Below, piece by piece: positions 9,761-21,627 of a DNA stretch of 64,000 nucleotides. The notes under the pieces were generated by a model that worked only from the letters and a program-made list of their open reading frames with translations, did not search any database and was not told where the DNA came from. Numbering within the stretch: position 1 is the first letter of the stretch; each line of letters opens with the position of its first letter. The position numbers and the translations under genes were made by a program. Source of the DNA: Hybos culiciformis (taxonomy: Eukaryota > Arthropoda > Insecta > Diptera > Hybotidae); contig CAXFZM010000356.1 in the NCBI GenBank assembly GCA_964007475.1, positions 89,567-153,566 on the forward strand. Direction: 5' to 3'.

Positions 9761-10745
9761 CTGTGGCGGTTTAAAGCACAGGCAGGCAAGGCATTTGCCT
9801 GTGGCCTCGCGCTCAGGTGGCCGCGCTTTGTTCTTCTTAGTACAATGTACAAGAAAATATGAATTCATACGTAACTTAAAAGAGAATATTCAAACCCAAT
9901 ACATATATGTAAATGCATACATGAATTTATATTTAACTTCAAAAAGAATATTCAAATCCAATATAAATACATACGCTATTTACACAAAGTATAAAATCTA
10001 ATATTTCTAAGTTTACTGCACCTGCACTATTTTATATATGTACATATGTATAAATTTGTTTGTGTTATATACTCATTTAGTATGGTTTCTATAGTGATTA
10101 GATACATAGGTACTCGTAAGCAAATTCTTTAATAGAAATGTTTCCAAATTTATTTATTGCCCTACGCATTTTACTCACCTCCCCTATTTTAGTCGCAAGC
10201 GCAGAGAGGTCCTTCTCTAAATTAAATCTTATTAAAAATTATTTACGTTCCACCATGAATCAAGACTGTTTATCTGCATTAGCTTTAATTTCAATCGAAA
10301 ATAAAATAAGTCGGTCTTTGTACTGTTCGGATTTTCACATTCACATTTTCAATCCTCTCCTCCTAAATTCTCCATAAAAAAAAAGTTTATAACCTGGGGG
10401 TAGCCCAAAATCAACAGATATGCAACAGATAGTGATTTGTATCAAACAGTACTTTCTACAAAAGAATGATTTTGTTTAAATTAAGAATTTATAATACCTA
10501 GTATGTTTAATTAATTATTCTCAAAAGTATACAATATCTTATTAAAAAAGTATACAAGATCTTATTAAATATAAATTTAAAATTAAATTAAATTCAATAA
10601 TATCGAATCTGAAATAAATAATATTCGTAAAATAAATAGTACAGGCATTTTGAACAGTTTTATTAATGTATCCAAATTTACAAAAAAAAGTTCAGTCTCG
10701 CACCGCAACTTGCCTGTGGCCTCGCGTATGATAAAACCGCCACTG
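9761..10745. mobile_element. hAT element copy 1, 985 bp, TSD ATTAATGT
   Basis: The ends CTGTGGCGGTTT and (reverse complement) CAGTGGCGGTTT are flanked by the exact 8-bp duplication ATTAATGT at 9753-9760 and 10746-10753. The subterminal motif GCCTGTGGCCTCGCG occurs near both ends. It is internally deleted but keeps the end of a hAT transposase. A sister copy lies at 46126-47652. Confidence 0.92.
10138..10377 (+). pseudogene. hAT transposase C-terminal dimerisation fragment
   Basis: The frame reads SAERSFSKLNLIKNYLRST followed by a leucine/alanine-rich segment ending ISIENKISR. This is the hAT C-terminal dimerisation region (the S-AERSFS-LK-IK-Y-RS-M block). Only this last part of a transposase survives; the DDE core is missing. 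Compared with the copy at 46.5 kb, the end (an LIDDFA-like tail) has been deleted here. The family resembles the insect zinc-finger MYM-type/TTF hAT group. Not functional alone. Confidence 0.85.
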
Positions 10746-10803
10746 ATTAATGTTAATACATATTACAAAATGAAATCATCTTCTTTTTTTCGTTGCGTAA
10801 ATG

Positions 10804-11380
10804 TCAACGACTTCGCTCACATACTATAACATCACGGTGAATATGAAGCAATGCAACTCTGTACAATCTATTTTGTTGCATTGTAGATCGAACCATGTTT
10901 TTTAGGCGTAATGTCAAGAAACTACGTTGGGCAGCCGCAACACTTATTGGAAGTGAGCTATATAATTGTTTCATCACAGCAATCCAAAATTTTTAGACCA
11001 TCGTTTTCAGGATTTTCCACACATTTACACTTCCAAAACTCCAACTCAGAAAATAATCTACTAGATATAATTTCAAGCGAATTTCCACAAAAAGGACTCA
11101 AAATTTCTAAAACTTTTACATTTTATTCTTTAAGCTCTTCGGTAAATTTCAGATTAATGTAATTAGGCAGAATCTCATTTAGGTGTAATATTTTAAAAAA
11201 GTTTTCATTAAATCTAAATCAAATAAAATATCATCTAGCAAAGGAATATGTATACATTGATATACGATAATAATCCTCTGAAACATTAACATTATTCCTA
11301 TGAATTTCTCTCCCTGTTATACGAGGCATTGAATCAATTCCAAATGAATTATGCATTATTCTTACATCATCTGGGAGGGA
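10804..11380 (-). pseudogene. hAT transposase fragment, antisense, frameshifted
   Basis: Read on the minus strand, the order is DDVRIMHNSFGIDSMPRITG, then REIHRNNVNVSEDYYRIS, then (other frame) PLLDDILFDLDLMKTFLKYY, then a Cys-containing segment, and finally SLPISVAAAQRSFLTLRLKN with VRSTMQQNRL. The last is a hAT dimerisation block and the earlier part resembles the linker of ZMYM1-like hAT proteins. At least three frame changes or stops interrupt it. It belongs to a different hAT lineage from the element just upstream. No TIR or TSD was found, so it is an old fragment. Confidence 0.75.
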
Positions 11381-11400
11381 CTATATTTAGTGGATTGAGT

Positions 11401-12309
11401 TTACATACCAATCAGTTAATAATTTTTGTTTTATTTCAAACTCAAAATGAAAAGTGAAATTGAAAGAACAGAAAATTCCATGTATTTAAAAACAAAAAGC
11501 GACATGTTTTGCAATTGGTAACTTTTTTTTTCTGTTATGATATATAAACTTACATTGTATTTCTATAAACAAAAATATTACATTATATGCTATGAATGAG
11601 AATTAAGATAATTAAATACAATAATTTCTTTTATTAATGGTATGACATTTTTTTTGTATTGCATCACAAAAAAAAATATATGTAGACTTTATATAAATAT
11701 AATTTTATGTTCCAATATTATGATCTTATAATAATGACTGTTAACTAGCTATTTATGTAATAATTTAAAATTTTAAATCTGTTTTAATAAGATCGCTGAG
11801 ATAAAAAGAAAAAACGAAAAATTTATTCAATCCTCTGAGTGTAAGGCAAATAATTCCAAAAGTGGTGAAAAATAAAAAATCATCGAAACATAGAAATAGT
11901 CATAATTTTTTTTTTTGTTTATTACACAAAAGTAGACTTAAAACTAGCATTGAAATATTTTTAATTTTATAGAGAAATTTAAATTTTACACCAACCAGAA
12001 AACTTCCGGTCAGTTTAAAAAAAACAAAAATTTATTTCATTGTTACAGGAGAAGTCTATACTTATTCGTTCATATATATAATTTATATTTATTACGACAT
12101 CGATTGAATGAAAAAATAAAATAAAATAAATAAATAATAATAACATAATCACAAAAGGAATATTAAAAAAATGACTGAGTTTATCGTGATTTCATTACAA
12201 AAATTAAAATTAAAACAATGTGAAAATTCTGTAACTGGCCAGCTGTTTGAAAATCAAATGGTAATTTTTTTTTATATTTTCTTTTAATTAAACTTTAATT
12301 ATATATGTA
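11401..12309. other. AT-rich stretch, no gene seen
   Basis: Mostly A/T runs; no coding frame, terminal repeat or RNA motif was recognised. Confidence 0.5.
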
Positions 12310-12311
12310 TA

Positions 12312-13154
12312 CACAGAAAAAAATAAATTAGAATAATTGACTAAAGATAATTAAATAAATCTGCTTTCTTTAATTTAATTAATGTTTTAAACAAATTAAT
12401 TAATTCAATAGTTGAAAAAAAAATCAAAACTAAATGATTTTTCTAATGAAAATTCATTGATTTAAGTTGTAAAATATAAATAATTAACTGAAAGAATTAA
12501 TAAATTCAATAGTTGTTTTTAACAATTCATTTATTTGAAATATTAAAACAAATTTGTTAAAACTAAAATTAAGGTAAATTTTGAAATTATCTAAACATTA
12601 TGTGATTCAGCAAATTTAATTATTTGATTTGAAAAAAATATTTCAATATATCAACTACAAAAATAGTAGAATTGTACAGTAACATTCTTTGACAATTGTA
12701 GAAAGTTTTCATAGAAACCGATTTTATATTGTCTATTAATACATTGTTGTATATCACTGACATAGCTCAGTGGAAGACTACATTACATTGAACACAGAAG
12801 GTTAAGCAACATCTCGTAGTGATAGAACTTAGATGGATGACCGACCAAAAAAGTTAAAAAAAATTTAAAAAAAGGAAAAAAAAAAAAAAAACATTATAGT
12901 TGTTTTTTGTATTTGAGGGGTCAAAAACGGATAATACAAATTAGATATTTCATTTAAATTAGTAAATGAATCAAATGTACATAATACATTTTTTATTTAA
13001 TGTTTCAACAAAACAAATAATTACGATTTGTAGCAAATCATTTAATTAAGAATAGCTGGCGCAATTAAACAGTTTAAATGGCTAAAATTCAATCACAAAC
13101 ATTAGATGATTTTATTTAAAGTTTAGATAAAAATGCTACTCTTTTTTTTCTGTG
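12312..13154. mobile_element. TA-flanked MITE-like element with CACAGAAAAAAA ends
   Basis: It starts TA|CACAGAAAAAAA and ends TTTTTTTTCTGTG|TA, consistent with a Tc1/mariner-type insertion at TA. The recognisable inverted repeat is only about 13 bp and A-rich, so the boundaries carry some doubt. It contains a Pol III-like module at 12760-12845. No transposase. Confidence 0.5.
12760..12845 (+). repeat. 5S rRNA-like / tRNA A-box module
   Basis: AGGTTAAGCAAC at about 12799 corresponds to 5S rRNA box A and TTAGATGGATGACCG at about 12829 to box C, with a 5S-like distance between. Just upstream, TAGCTCAGTGG (12763-12773) is a perfect tRNA A box. It is too diverged and too short to be a working 5S gene; a 5S-derived SINE (SINE3-like) remnant is the best reading. 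Confidence 0.55.
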
Positions 13155-13156
13155 TA

Positions 13157-13915
13157 GTGTTCACGACATACTTGCATAAAAAAAAGCGATATAAATAAAG
13201 AAATAAAAAAGAAATTAGATATTGTTATTTGGCACGATTATATTTATAAAGATTAATAAAGATAAAATTAAACCGCAAACACCGAATATATGAGAATGTT
13301 AAATTTGCCCAGAAGCTGGCTTTTTTTATAATGTGCTTATAGTTTAAAAAAAAAAAAACCAAAAATGTTATGCAATGCCTTATTATCTACACATATACAC
13401 ATATATTTTAAAACAACAGCGATTTTGTTTTGTAATTCTCATTCAAGTAAGTAGCCGTAGTTTAACACCATGACGTTGAGGTGATGATGGCTCAAGAATA
13501 ATAAAAGAATTATAATATTGAAAGATACGTTCGAGACATATTTATAGTTTGTAAATTATATGTACAAGAATAAATGTATGTATGTTTAATTCATGATTGT
13601 TGGACAGGCATATAACACATTATCAGCTCTATTGGTTCAGTCTTAAAAAATTTTTTTTTTTTGATTCAGAATTTTGTAACTTAAGTTGCTTATAGAACAA
13701 GTTAATATAAGTTTCTTCGGACAACGGCAAACAAAATTCTTATTGGATAGAGGCCCTCTTCTACGGAAAGTTTTAATTAATTATCCCCCTTATAACCATA
13801 ATCGATATTAATATATCTTTTATTTATTTCACGCGATAACTAAGTCAAAAGGGACCTGTGGTCAATAAAACTCGCATACGACACACCTACAAGATATCAC
13901 TTATGCACTGAAAAA
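13157..13915. other. AT-rich stretch, no gene seen
   Basis: No coding frame or repeat structure was recognised. A small GC-richer patch at about 13450-13490 has no assignable function. Confidence 0.5.
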
Positions 13916-15758
13916 AACCCCTGAAAAATCAACTTTAAAGTTATAAATAAATATGCAATTTTTTCTGATAGTATGTGCTCATAATCTTGCATTAAATACA
14001 TAAAAACTCATTCAAAATATATTCCAAAAGATTTATAGCAAAATTTGCTAAAATTATAATTTTCATTGTTTTTTCTAGCAAAAAGTAAATAACAAATATT
14101 TTTTTTTTTTAGAATATACGTTTCTCAAATTTTTATAGCAAATATTATAATAGATATATTATAAATTATAACGAGGCCATTCACTATATCGATTTGAACT
14201 ATTTACGTAGCAAAAGATAAACAGAAAATATAGCTGCTGTTTTTTCTGTGTGGAAGCATATTTTTTATATTTTTGTCTCGTTATCCCTGATTGATAATAT
14301 CTTTTATAATTCAGGAAAGACCGTAAGTATGTATATATTTTTTTTTAAAGACCAACAAACTATGAACGTGCTCGAAGAAATCAATTAAATATTAGTCTTA
14401 ATTGTGTTGGCAATTATTAAAATTAAGATATACCTTTTCTGTATATTACCTTTAGGCATAATTTATTTAGACCATATATTGTGTTTTTTGTTTATGCATA
14501 CATATAATAGAAAGTTTTATGAAATATTACGAAACAAAATTTCTAAAAATGACAAAAAAAATAATCTCCTGTATAATGTCAGTCAAAATTACTGTCAACA
14601 TTATACATATATAGAATGAATTGTTTATGCAAACGTATGAACAAATTTTTTAATTAAAGAAAAACATTTTGGAATACCTAATAAGATTTGTTATGTTTCA
14701 CACTAGGAATGCATACACATTTATATTCAAATAACAATATCATGTAATGTTACTACATATTTAATTGATCTCATAACATTGTTGTTTTCGTTAAAATTAA
14801 AAAAAGAATTCATTCAGCCTGCCTGGGTGTACATAAGATTTGCTCCAATTTTTTTTTTGATTTTGCAAGTCATTAGTGGAACACAATATATTATTATTAT
14901 TATTATTTTATTAATTAAAACTACACCCAATTGTTATATAAAAAGAAATGGTTTAATTTCATAATAAAAAATTTGTTTTTTTTTTCTTTAAATTTTCAAT
15001 ATCAATATATTGGATCAAAATGCGTAACCAAAATGATAAAAAATTACAATCGAACTTTTGTATACGATCATGTAATAGAAAAAATCTAAAAATGTAATAT
15101 TTGAGAAATTGATTTTTTTTAAATGGAAGAAATTTAGTTTTTTTTATGATTATGAATTAAAATTTTCCTTAGAATTTTGTAGTCTTATCAATTTATTTGT
15201 ATAGGTGTATCAGCAAAAACAATATTTATTGCACTAATTCAATTTTAATAATTTTTTTGTTCAAATACACAAACTTGCGCACATATCTGCCCGCTGAACC
15301 TAATCCGATTATCCTTTTTTTATTTTTAACGTTTCAAAAATTCGAGTTAATGTCAATGGAGCTTTAATCAAACAAAAAAGAGAATTGGAACAGATAGTTA
15401 TGCGGCAGCTACTTTTTCTGTTTCTTTTTTGCTACGTATATAGTTTAATTCGAAACATTCGATGACGTTAGCAAAATTTGCTATTTATAAAATAGCTATA
15501 AGTTTAATTTTTAACTTTACATAAGATTGTAGCAATATTTGATAAAAAAATTTCAGAAACTCATATTGGTTAAAAAAATATTTTTTGTTGTATTTTTTCG
15601 TTATATAAAAATCAATTAAAATTATAATTTTCGTATAGCAAATTTGACTACAATTCATACATTGTTTTTTTTTGCAATATATTTTTGAACGAGTTATTAT
15701 GTATTTCATAATACTATCAGAAAATATTGCAGTTTTATTAGCTAATTTTCAACTAGTG
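13916..15758. repeat. Palindromic repeat, family A, copy 3, with interior insertion
   Basis: The left half (13916 to about 14250) and right half (about 15405-15758) are inverted relatives. The left has CTGATAGTATGTGCTCATAA and an AGCTGCTG centre. The right starts GCGGCAGCTACT and ends ATACTATCAGAAAATATTGC. The 1.15 kb between has no counterpart in copy 1 and is presumably inserted; it is AT-rich with only chance short open frames. Confidence 0.55.
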
Positions 15759-17944
15759 TTTAGTGTTAAGTTGAATACATTTCTTCTGCACACAAAAGAT
15801 AATCTGATTTTTGTTTGACTAATATCTATAAGAACAAACATTTCGTGCTTTTAAAAAACGGTCTATAATCAATTTATACCGTTAAAATAAGATTTGATTT
15901 TGCACTAATGATTCATGATAGTCTGAGGCTGGCCATCAAAAGCGTTAAATACTATTCACCTAAATTTTATTGTTAATTTAATTTCATTAACTTGTGCGGT
16001 AGTACTTACTATAGTTTGATTTATCAATGTCAATATTTTTTAAGAAATTATAAAATAAAAAAAAATAGAAAAACACAAAAAAAGTAATTTCCCATAATTA
16101 AAAATTAAATATATAAGTATACAAAATCAGTCAGTACTGCTTGAAACTATATACAGGCGGTAATAATAGGCGGTAATAAAACTCTTTAAAAATAGGCGGA
16201 AATAAAGTTGATATTATTGCATTAAAAATTAAAATCGAAACAAAATATAAATCATTTTTATAATTAACAATTAGTTTAGTTTAATAGTTTGATTTATTCT
16301 GCAAATACTATAGTTAGAGAGATTGTGTAATTTTAAATGAAATTGCGAATAAAAAATGACCATCAAAATTTTGGTTTTTTAAAAATTATTATCATTTAAC
16401 TAATAATGAAAAATTTTATAGATTCAAAATGAAAATTATTTTGGAAATAAATTTAATTTATTCAAACAAATTTTGATTTTTTATGGGTTAGTAGTAATAA
16501 AATAAGAATAAGTTAAATTTGTAGAAGTTAAGTAGAACGTTTTTTAACAAAGCAAGCAATATTGGCAAGTACTTAAAAAGGAACACAAATAAGACAGTGA
16601 AATACTACAGATAAGGGCCTGAAACAATTTACCAAAAGCAATGAACATTCCGGGAACTAAGTTTTGAATTCATTGATTAAATAAAAGACAACAATAGAAT
16701 AGACCAATTATATATTAAATACATTGGGGTCTACAACAAAAATTGTTATCCAATTTCGTAGCAAAGTCCTTATTGACAATAGACGGTAGAGGTTCTTGGG
16801 TTAAAGGAATCTTTCTCACTATAATACTTGCTCTAAGTCTACAGTTTTTCAATTTCTTTAAGTAACTACCAAACCATGTACAAATATGAATTTGAAATAT
16901 TATTTCTGCATTCGAAAGGTAATATTTCAAGGAAAAAATCAAACAATAAAAATTAAACAATATTAATAACAGTTTGCCAATTACAACACGAAATAATGAT
17001 CAATATTATAGTTCGAATGAATATATATATGATTATATAAGTTCCAAACATGAAATATATACTTAGTATAATTATTTAAGTCATGTATTTCATGTATGTT
17101 TCTTATATTCTTTTCAATTAGAATAAATCAATGTTACTTTCAATTATTGGCGTAACTAATATTCTTAATAATAATAAACTTTATTTATAAAATAAAAGTT
17201 TTAAAAACTATTTATGGTTTTTTTAAATATTGCTTAATGGAAGTATATAAGCTACCTTTAAAATAAGCGAAGGTCGGTTTTTATGGAACCTTTTTTTCTT
17301 TTTTTTTTTATTTAACTACATGAATGAAAATGTGAAAATTTTTATGCTTCCAAGCGATAAATAAGATTTTTGAAGCAAAAATATAAAAAATACATATGTA
17401 TAAAAATTGTTAAGACATTTTTACGTATTAATTTCAACTTACACAAAAAAAAATATAATAATGGTAATAATAAAAACAATAACAATTACAGAATATATAT
17501 AAATTCCTTTAAAAACTATTTTCAATCAACAAAGAATATTATTACTATATATTTTTCTAGTCGAAATATCAACTCGGTCATGGTTCTTCTTCGCAAACCA
17601 CATTAAGTTTTCAATAATATTATTATGCATAATAATACCATCTCATGTGAAAATTTATAACTTTAATCCGTATTCAATTTTAATATATGTATGTAGGTAC
17701 TTGTTATGTTAAATGTTATTACTTCCATGTAATAAAATACAATAAAACAAATATTTTCTAATAAAATGCAGAATTTTTGATTTTTGTTGGGCCCCTAAAA
17801 ATTACGGTACGGCGCTGCGATCATAAGGTAATATAAAGGATTTAAAAATAAATATAAATTTGTGAACATAATTAAAGATTAAATAACATTTAAAAATCAA
17901 TTAAAATTAAAAATGCACTAAAACGCACTAAAAATGACGGTGTC
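15759..17944. other. AT-rich stretch, no convincing gene
   Basis: There are only short open frames. A minus-strand one at 16715-16960 reads fairly protein-like (WFGSYLKKLKNCRLRASI), but no family is recognised and no splice context supports it. A motif AGGCGGTAATAA is repeated three times at about 16156-16205. Confidence 0.4.
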
Positions 17945-18180
17945 TGAGCCTGGTTGCAATCTATACATTTGCAATGCAAAAAATAAGCAAAAGTTCAAAA
18001 TGAAGTAATTAAATAAATTTACTTAATACGGAAGTGTATATAAATTAAATTTACTTAAGCAAATAATTGCATGTGTATTGACGCATGTAATAAACCATTT
18101 ACTGAGCTAAAGTCTACGGTAGTAACTTACCGAACACATGAACATTAAAAATTATTTTACACCGACCGCGCTATGCAAAA
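17945..18180. repeat. Short repeat sharing both ends of the Crypton region
   Basis: It begins TGTCTGAGCCTGGTTGCAAT (compare about 7570-7590) and ends with GCATGTGTATTGACGCATG and ACCATTTACTGAGCTAAA (compare about 9540-9590). The recombinase gene is absent. It therefore looks like an internally deleted relative of the element at about 7.58-9.64 kb, though both could simply share a common flanking repeat. Confidence 0.45.
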
Positions 18181-18327
18181 TTTACATGAAGCTAAAATTA
18201 CAATATATCTTCCATTCAATTATTATAAGATGAAATATAATTTGAATTTTTTTTATTCCCAAGTATTAACAAGAAAAATTAAGATATTATATGTATTTAA
18301 ATTTTTATTGTGAAGTGAAAGTTCTTT

Positions 18328-18823
18328 TGCTGGCCATACACGGTCCAACTTGATTGTACAACATGTTGACAACAAGTTGTATGTTTTGGCACACACGACA
18401 CAACTTGTTTAGCAACCATTCTTCAACCGTCAAAAATTTATTGATTTTTTTGTTTTTTTTTTTGACGTTAATAATAAAATTTTTAATAATACTAATTTTA
18501 ATAATACTAATTTTAATAAGTAATAAAAAAAAAGCCAAATAATTAAATTATTTCAAACAATTATTAAATTTTATTGTTTGTTTATATTTTTGACTCAAAA
18601 TGACAATTAACGTCATTTTGGTTTACAACAGGTTGACAACTTGTCCATACACTAGACAACTTCAACAAAAAACCTACAAAAATTAAAATTTTTATATTTT
18701 TTGCCAACCAACTTCCAACCGTCAAATTGGTCGGCCAACAAGTTGTCAACTTGCCCACACACGATACAACTTGCCATGTTGTCAACATGTTGTACAACCA
18801 AGTTGGACCGTGTATGGCCAGCA
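18328..18823. mobile_element. Palindromic MITE, about 496 bp
   Basis: Long inverted arms start TGCTGGCCATACACGGTCCA on the left and appear as the exact complement on the right, followed by repeated CAACTTGTTGACAAC motifs. Flanking TTT on both sides may be a 3-bp target duplication, which would suit a PIF/Harbinger-derived MITE. The open frames across it are by-products of the palindrome. Confidence 0.75.
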
Positions 18824-19529
18824 TTTAGTAGCATTGTGATTGAGAGTGAAAAAAATGTAAGTGTCAAAAATGTGACGATTATTGTCAAAAATGGGACGAT
18901 TATTGTAAAAAAAAGGAAAAAATTTATGTGTCAGCTGATGATAAAACCAACAGCCGATAGCAACTTAATGAAGCTTATCAGCGCTATAACCTCCTCTATA
19001 TTGGCTCAGAATAAAAGTCGAAAATACTATTTTTTTTTCGATTGAAAGTAGCGTTGCCAGGCGTCCTCCTTTAGGGAGGACAGTCCTCCATTTACTAATT
19101 AAAATATCCGTCCTCCAAAAAGGCTTAAATGTCCTCCATATTGAAATTTACAAAAAAATTATCGTAGTTACCCTGTTGCTCGCTTTATTTTCTCGATTTA
19201 TTTTCTTTTGTGAATAACTAATGTTCTTTTTCTTTTGTTTTGTGTACATATTATAATTTTTAATGGTGCTACTGTACTGAGTGATTATTTCCCAAAATTT
19301 CATCAACTGGTTCGCAGTGAAATTATTTTGCAAGGAAATAGTATACTAAAAAAATTAAACTGCATGAAACCCACTTTTTTTTTATTAATTCACTAATTAA
19401 TTTAAAAAAATAAATTATATTTATATACAACTGAAATTTAGTATGCATAAAAAAACCATTAAAATTAAAAATCAATAAATTAATTAAATCATTTAAAATT
19501 ATTTCAAATAGCCGGTTCGCACGAACCAT

Positions 19530-20476
19530 GGGGGGTGCCTTAAAATCAAGTGACATAAAGTCAATTGACTTTAAGTCACTTTCAAAGCGACATAAAGTCA
19601 ATTGATTTTATGTCTTTATCTAAAATGATACATAAAGTCAAGATTTAAAGTGACCTAAAGTCAAATGACTTTATGTCGCTTTGCAAAAAAAAATTAAAAG
19701 TGACATAAAGTCAAGATATATTTTTTTGATAATGTTCAATAAATAGATTGTAAGTCACTTTCAAAACGACAAAAAGTCAATTGATTTTATGTCTTTTTCT
19801 AAAATGTGACATAAGGTCAATTGACTTTATGTCACTTTAGATCTTGATTTTAAGTCATATTTTAAAAGAACACATAAAGTCAATTGACAATCCCAAAAAA
19901 AATTTTCTTTTTCCGAAAAATTTGGCCTTTTCCACCCGCACCTCACGCATAAAAAATCGATATTCGTTCATAACGAAATTAAATCGAATAATGAATAATG
20001 TCGAAAAATAACTTAAAATTATAAAAATTAAGTAATGTCGAAAATAACTTAAAATTAAAAAGTTCAGGAAGAAATACAATTTTTTGGAAAAGGCCAAATT
20101 TTTCGGAAAAAGAAATATTTTTTTGAGAAAGGGCAAAATTTGTTTTATTGTTTTACAATTCATTCTTAGAAATAATTTAAAATAAAAAAGTTCAGGAAGA
20201 AATACAATTTTTTGGAAAAGACCAAATTTTTCGGAAAAAGAAATATTTTTTTGAGAAAATGCAAAATTTGTTTTATTGTTTTACAATTCATTCTTAGAAA
20301 CAATTTAAAATTAAAAAGTTCAGGAAGAAATACAATTTTTTGGAAAAGGCCAAATTTTTCGGAAAAAGAAATATTTTTTTTGAGAAAAGGCAAAATTTGT
20401 TTTATTGTTTTACAATTCATTCTTGGAACAATAAGAATCAATTGACTTTATGTCACTTGATCTTAAGGCACCCCCC
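19530..20476. mobile_element. Fold-back element with 9-bp TSD (MULE-like), nested
   Basis: The ends GGGGGGTGCCTTAAAATCAA and the complementary TTGATCTTAAGGCACCCCCC are flanked by ACGAACCAT at 19521-19529 and 20477-20485. A 9-bp duplication is typical of Mutator-like elements. The terminal regions are dense with GTGACATAAAGTCAATTGAC and its complement. The centre holds a 128-bp tandem repeat. Confidence 0.8.
20062..20430. repeat. Three tandem copies of a 128-bp unit
   Basis: GTTCAGGAAGAAATACAATT recurs at 20062, 20190 and 20318. The unit also contains TTTTCGGAAAAAGAAATATT. The overlapping open frames on both strands across it reflect the repeat, not genes. Confidence 0.92.
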
Positions 20477-20640
20477 ACGAACCATAAGATTTAGACTAAA
20501 CGATTTGTGCGAACCGGCAGAAAAGCATGACTGGTGCTACTACTCATGTAATAAATGAATTGTTTTAGTTTAAATGAGTTTTTTTTTTTTTATCATGTCC
20601 TCCTTTTGAGTTTTCAAATCCTGGCAACGCTAATTGAAAG

Positions 20641-21177
20641 GGAAATATAATTTATTTTAAATTATTGAATAAAAAATATTTCATTTATATTATTATTAGT
20701 GCTAATTTCCAAATAGTTTTTGGAATACAAATATGTATTCTGAATAAAAATGTTCCAATGCACCTATTTTGTAGATAATTTATTTTTGATATTAATTTTT
20801 CTTTGTAATTTTTCTTCTTAATGTAATTTGTAGTTTGTCAGTGTAATTTATTTTTGACATTAAATTACACTAATAAAATGCAGGAGGAATATTTTTATTA
20901 CAATTACTTTTCGGAAGAAATATTAATGTCAAATTTTCCAAGAATATTTGAAAATGCTTTTTTAACTAAAACAGATTTTTTTTGAAGTAATTTGTAATTG
21001 TGTGATTTGTTAGTATAAATTGTTTTTGACATTAAATTATATTAATGCAATGGATGTAGAATATTTTTATTCCAATTCCTTTTCAAAAGAAGTACTAATA
21101 AACATGAAATCTTTCAGGCATATTTGAAAAAGTTATTTTAGGTTAAAGTTTCGGACAACAAAAAGAACATGATTTAA
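20641..21177. repeat. Diverged tandem repeat (about 170 bp) with coding-like pieces
   Basis: The unit at about 20822-20990 and its diverged copy at about 20991-21160 align along their length. Each contains a similar short open stretch: MQEEYFYYNYFSEEILMSNF in the first and MDVEYFYSNSFSKEVLIN in the second. No family is recognised. It may be a duplicated exon of an old transposon or gene. Confidence 0.5.
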
Positions 21178-21627
21178 CCCTTCAGTGCATACGGGATCAT
21201 AAGTGATGCCTTTTTTATGTAAGGCATTTTTTAAAATTCAGGCAAAAAATTTAAAATGCAATTCGTGTTATTCGTTACTGAAACTCACCTACTATGTTAT
21301 TTATATTCATAGCTTTTTTCGATTTGTTTTTGTTTTTGCTTACAAATTCTACACAAAAAAAAACAAAGTTTGGTCGGCCAACATTTTTAAAAAATCGTTT
21401 AATTTGTTTCACTTATAATTTAATATTTTTTTTTGTTGAAATCATCAGGGGCCAAATTCTATAACTATGTTGTTCAAGACAACATTGTTCATTTTGAAAA
21501 CAACATTTTTGTGTTGTTACAAAAATTTTACTTTCTATAAGCAATGTTGTTTTCAAAATAAATGTTATTTTCTATAAGTCTCGACTAAGAAAAAAAAAAT
21601 TGAAATGCGGCAACTATAGCATAATTT

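Larger units (their letters stand above)
19049..20632. mobile_element. hAT element, TSD ATTGAAAG, interrupted
   Basis: The inverted ends TAGCGTTGCCAGG are flanked by the exact 8-bp duplication ATTGAAAG (19041-19048 and 20633-20640). The subterminal motif GTCCTCC is repeated. It has no transposase. It was later split by the fold-back element at 19530-20476. Confidence 0.9.

Noticed and set aside
12760..12845. A functional 5S rRNA gene
   Set aside because: Only the box A to box C region is similar; the 5' third and the 3' end are missing.
16715..16960. Minus-strand open frame with protein-like composition
   Set aside because: No splice context, no recognised domain and AT-rich surroundings; not enough to call a gene.
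18305..18888. Several overlapping open frames on both strands
   Set aside because: They mirror each other because the sequence is palindromic; no protein motif.
19855..20558. Open frames rich in Phe/Lys over the 128-bp repeats
   Set aside because: Explained by the tandem repeat; no recognisable domain.
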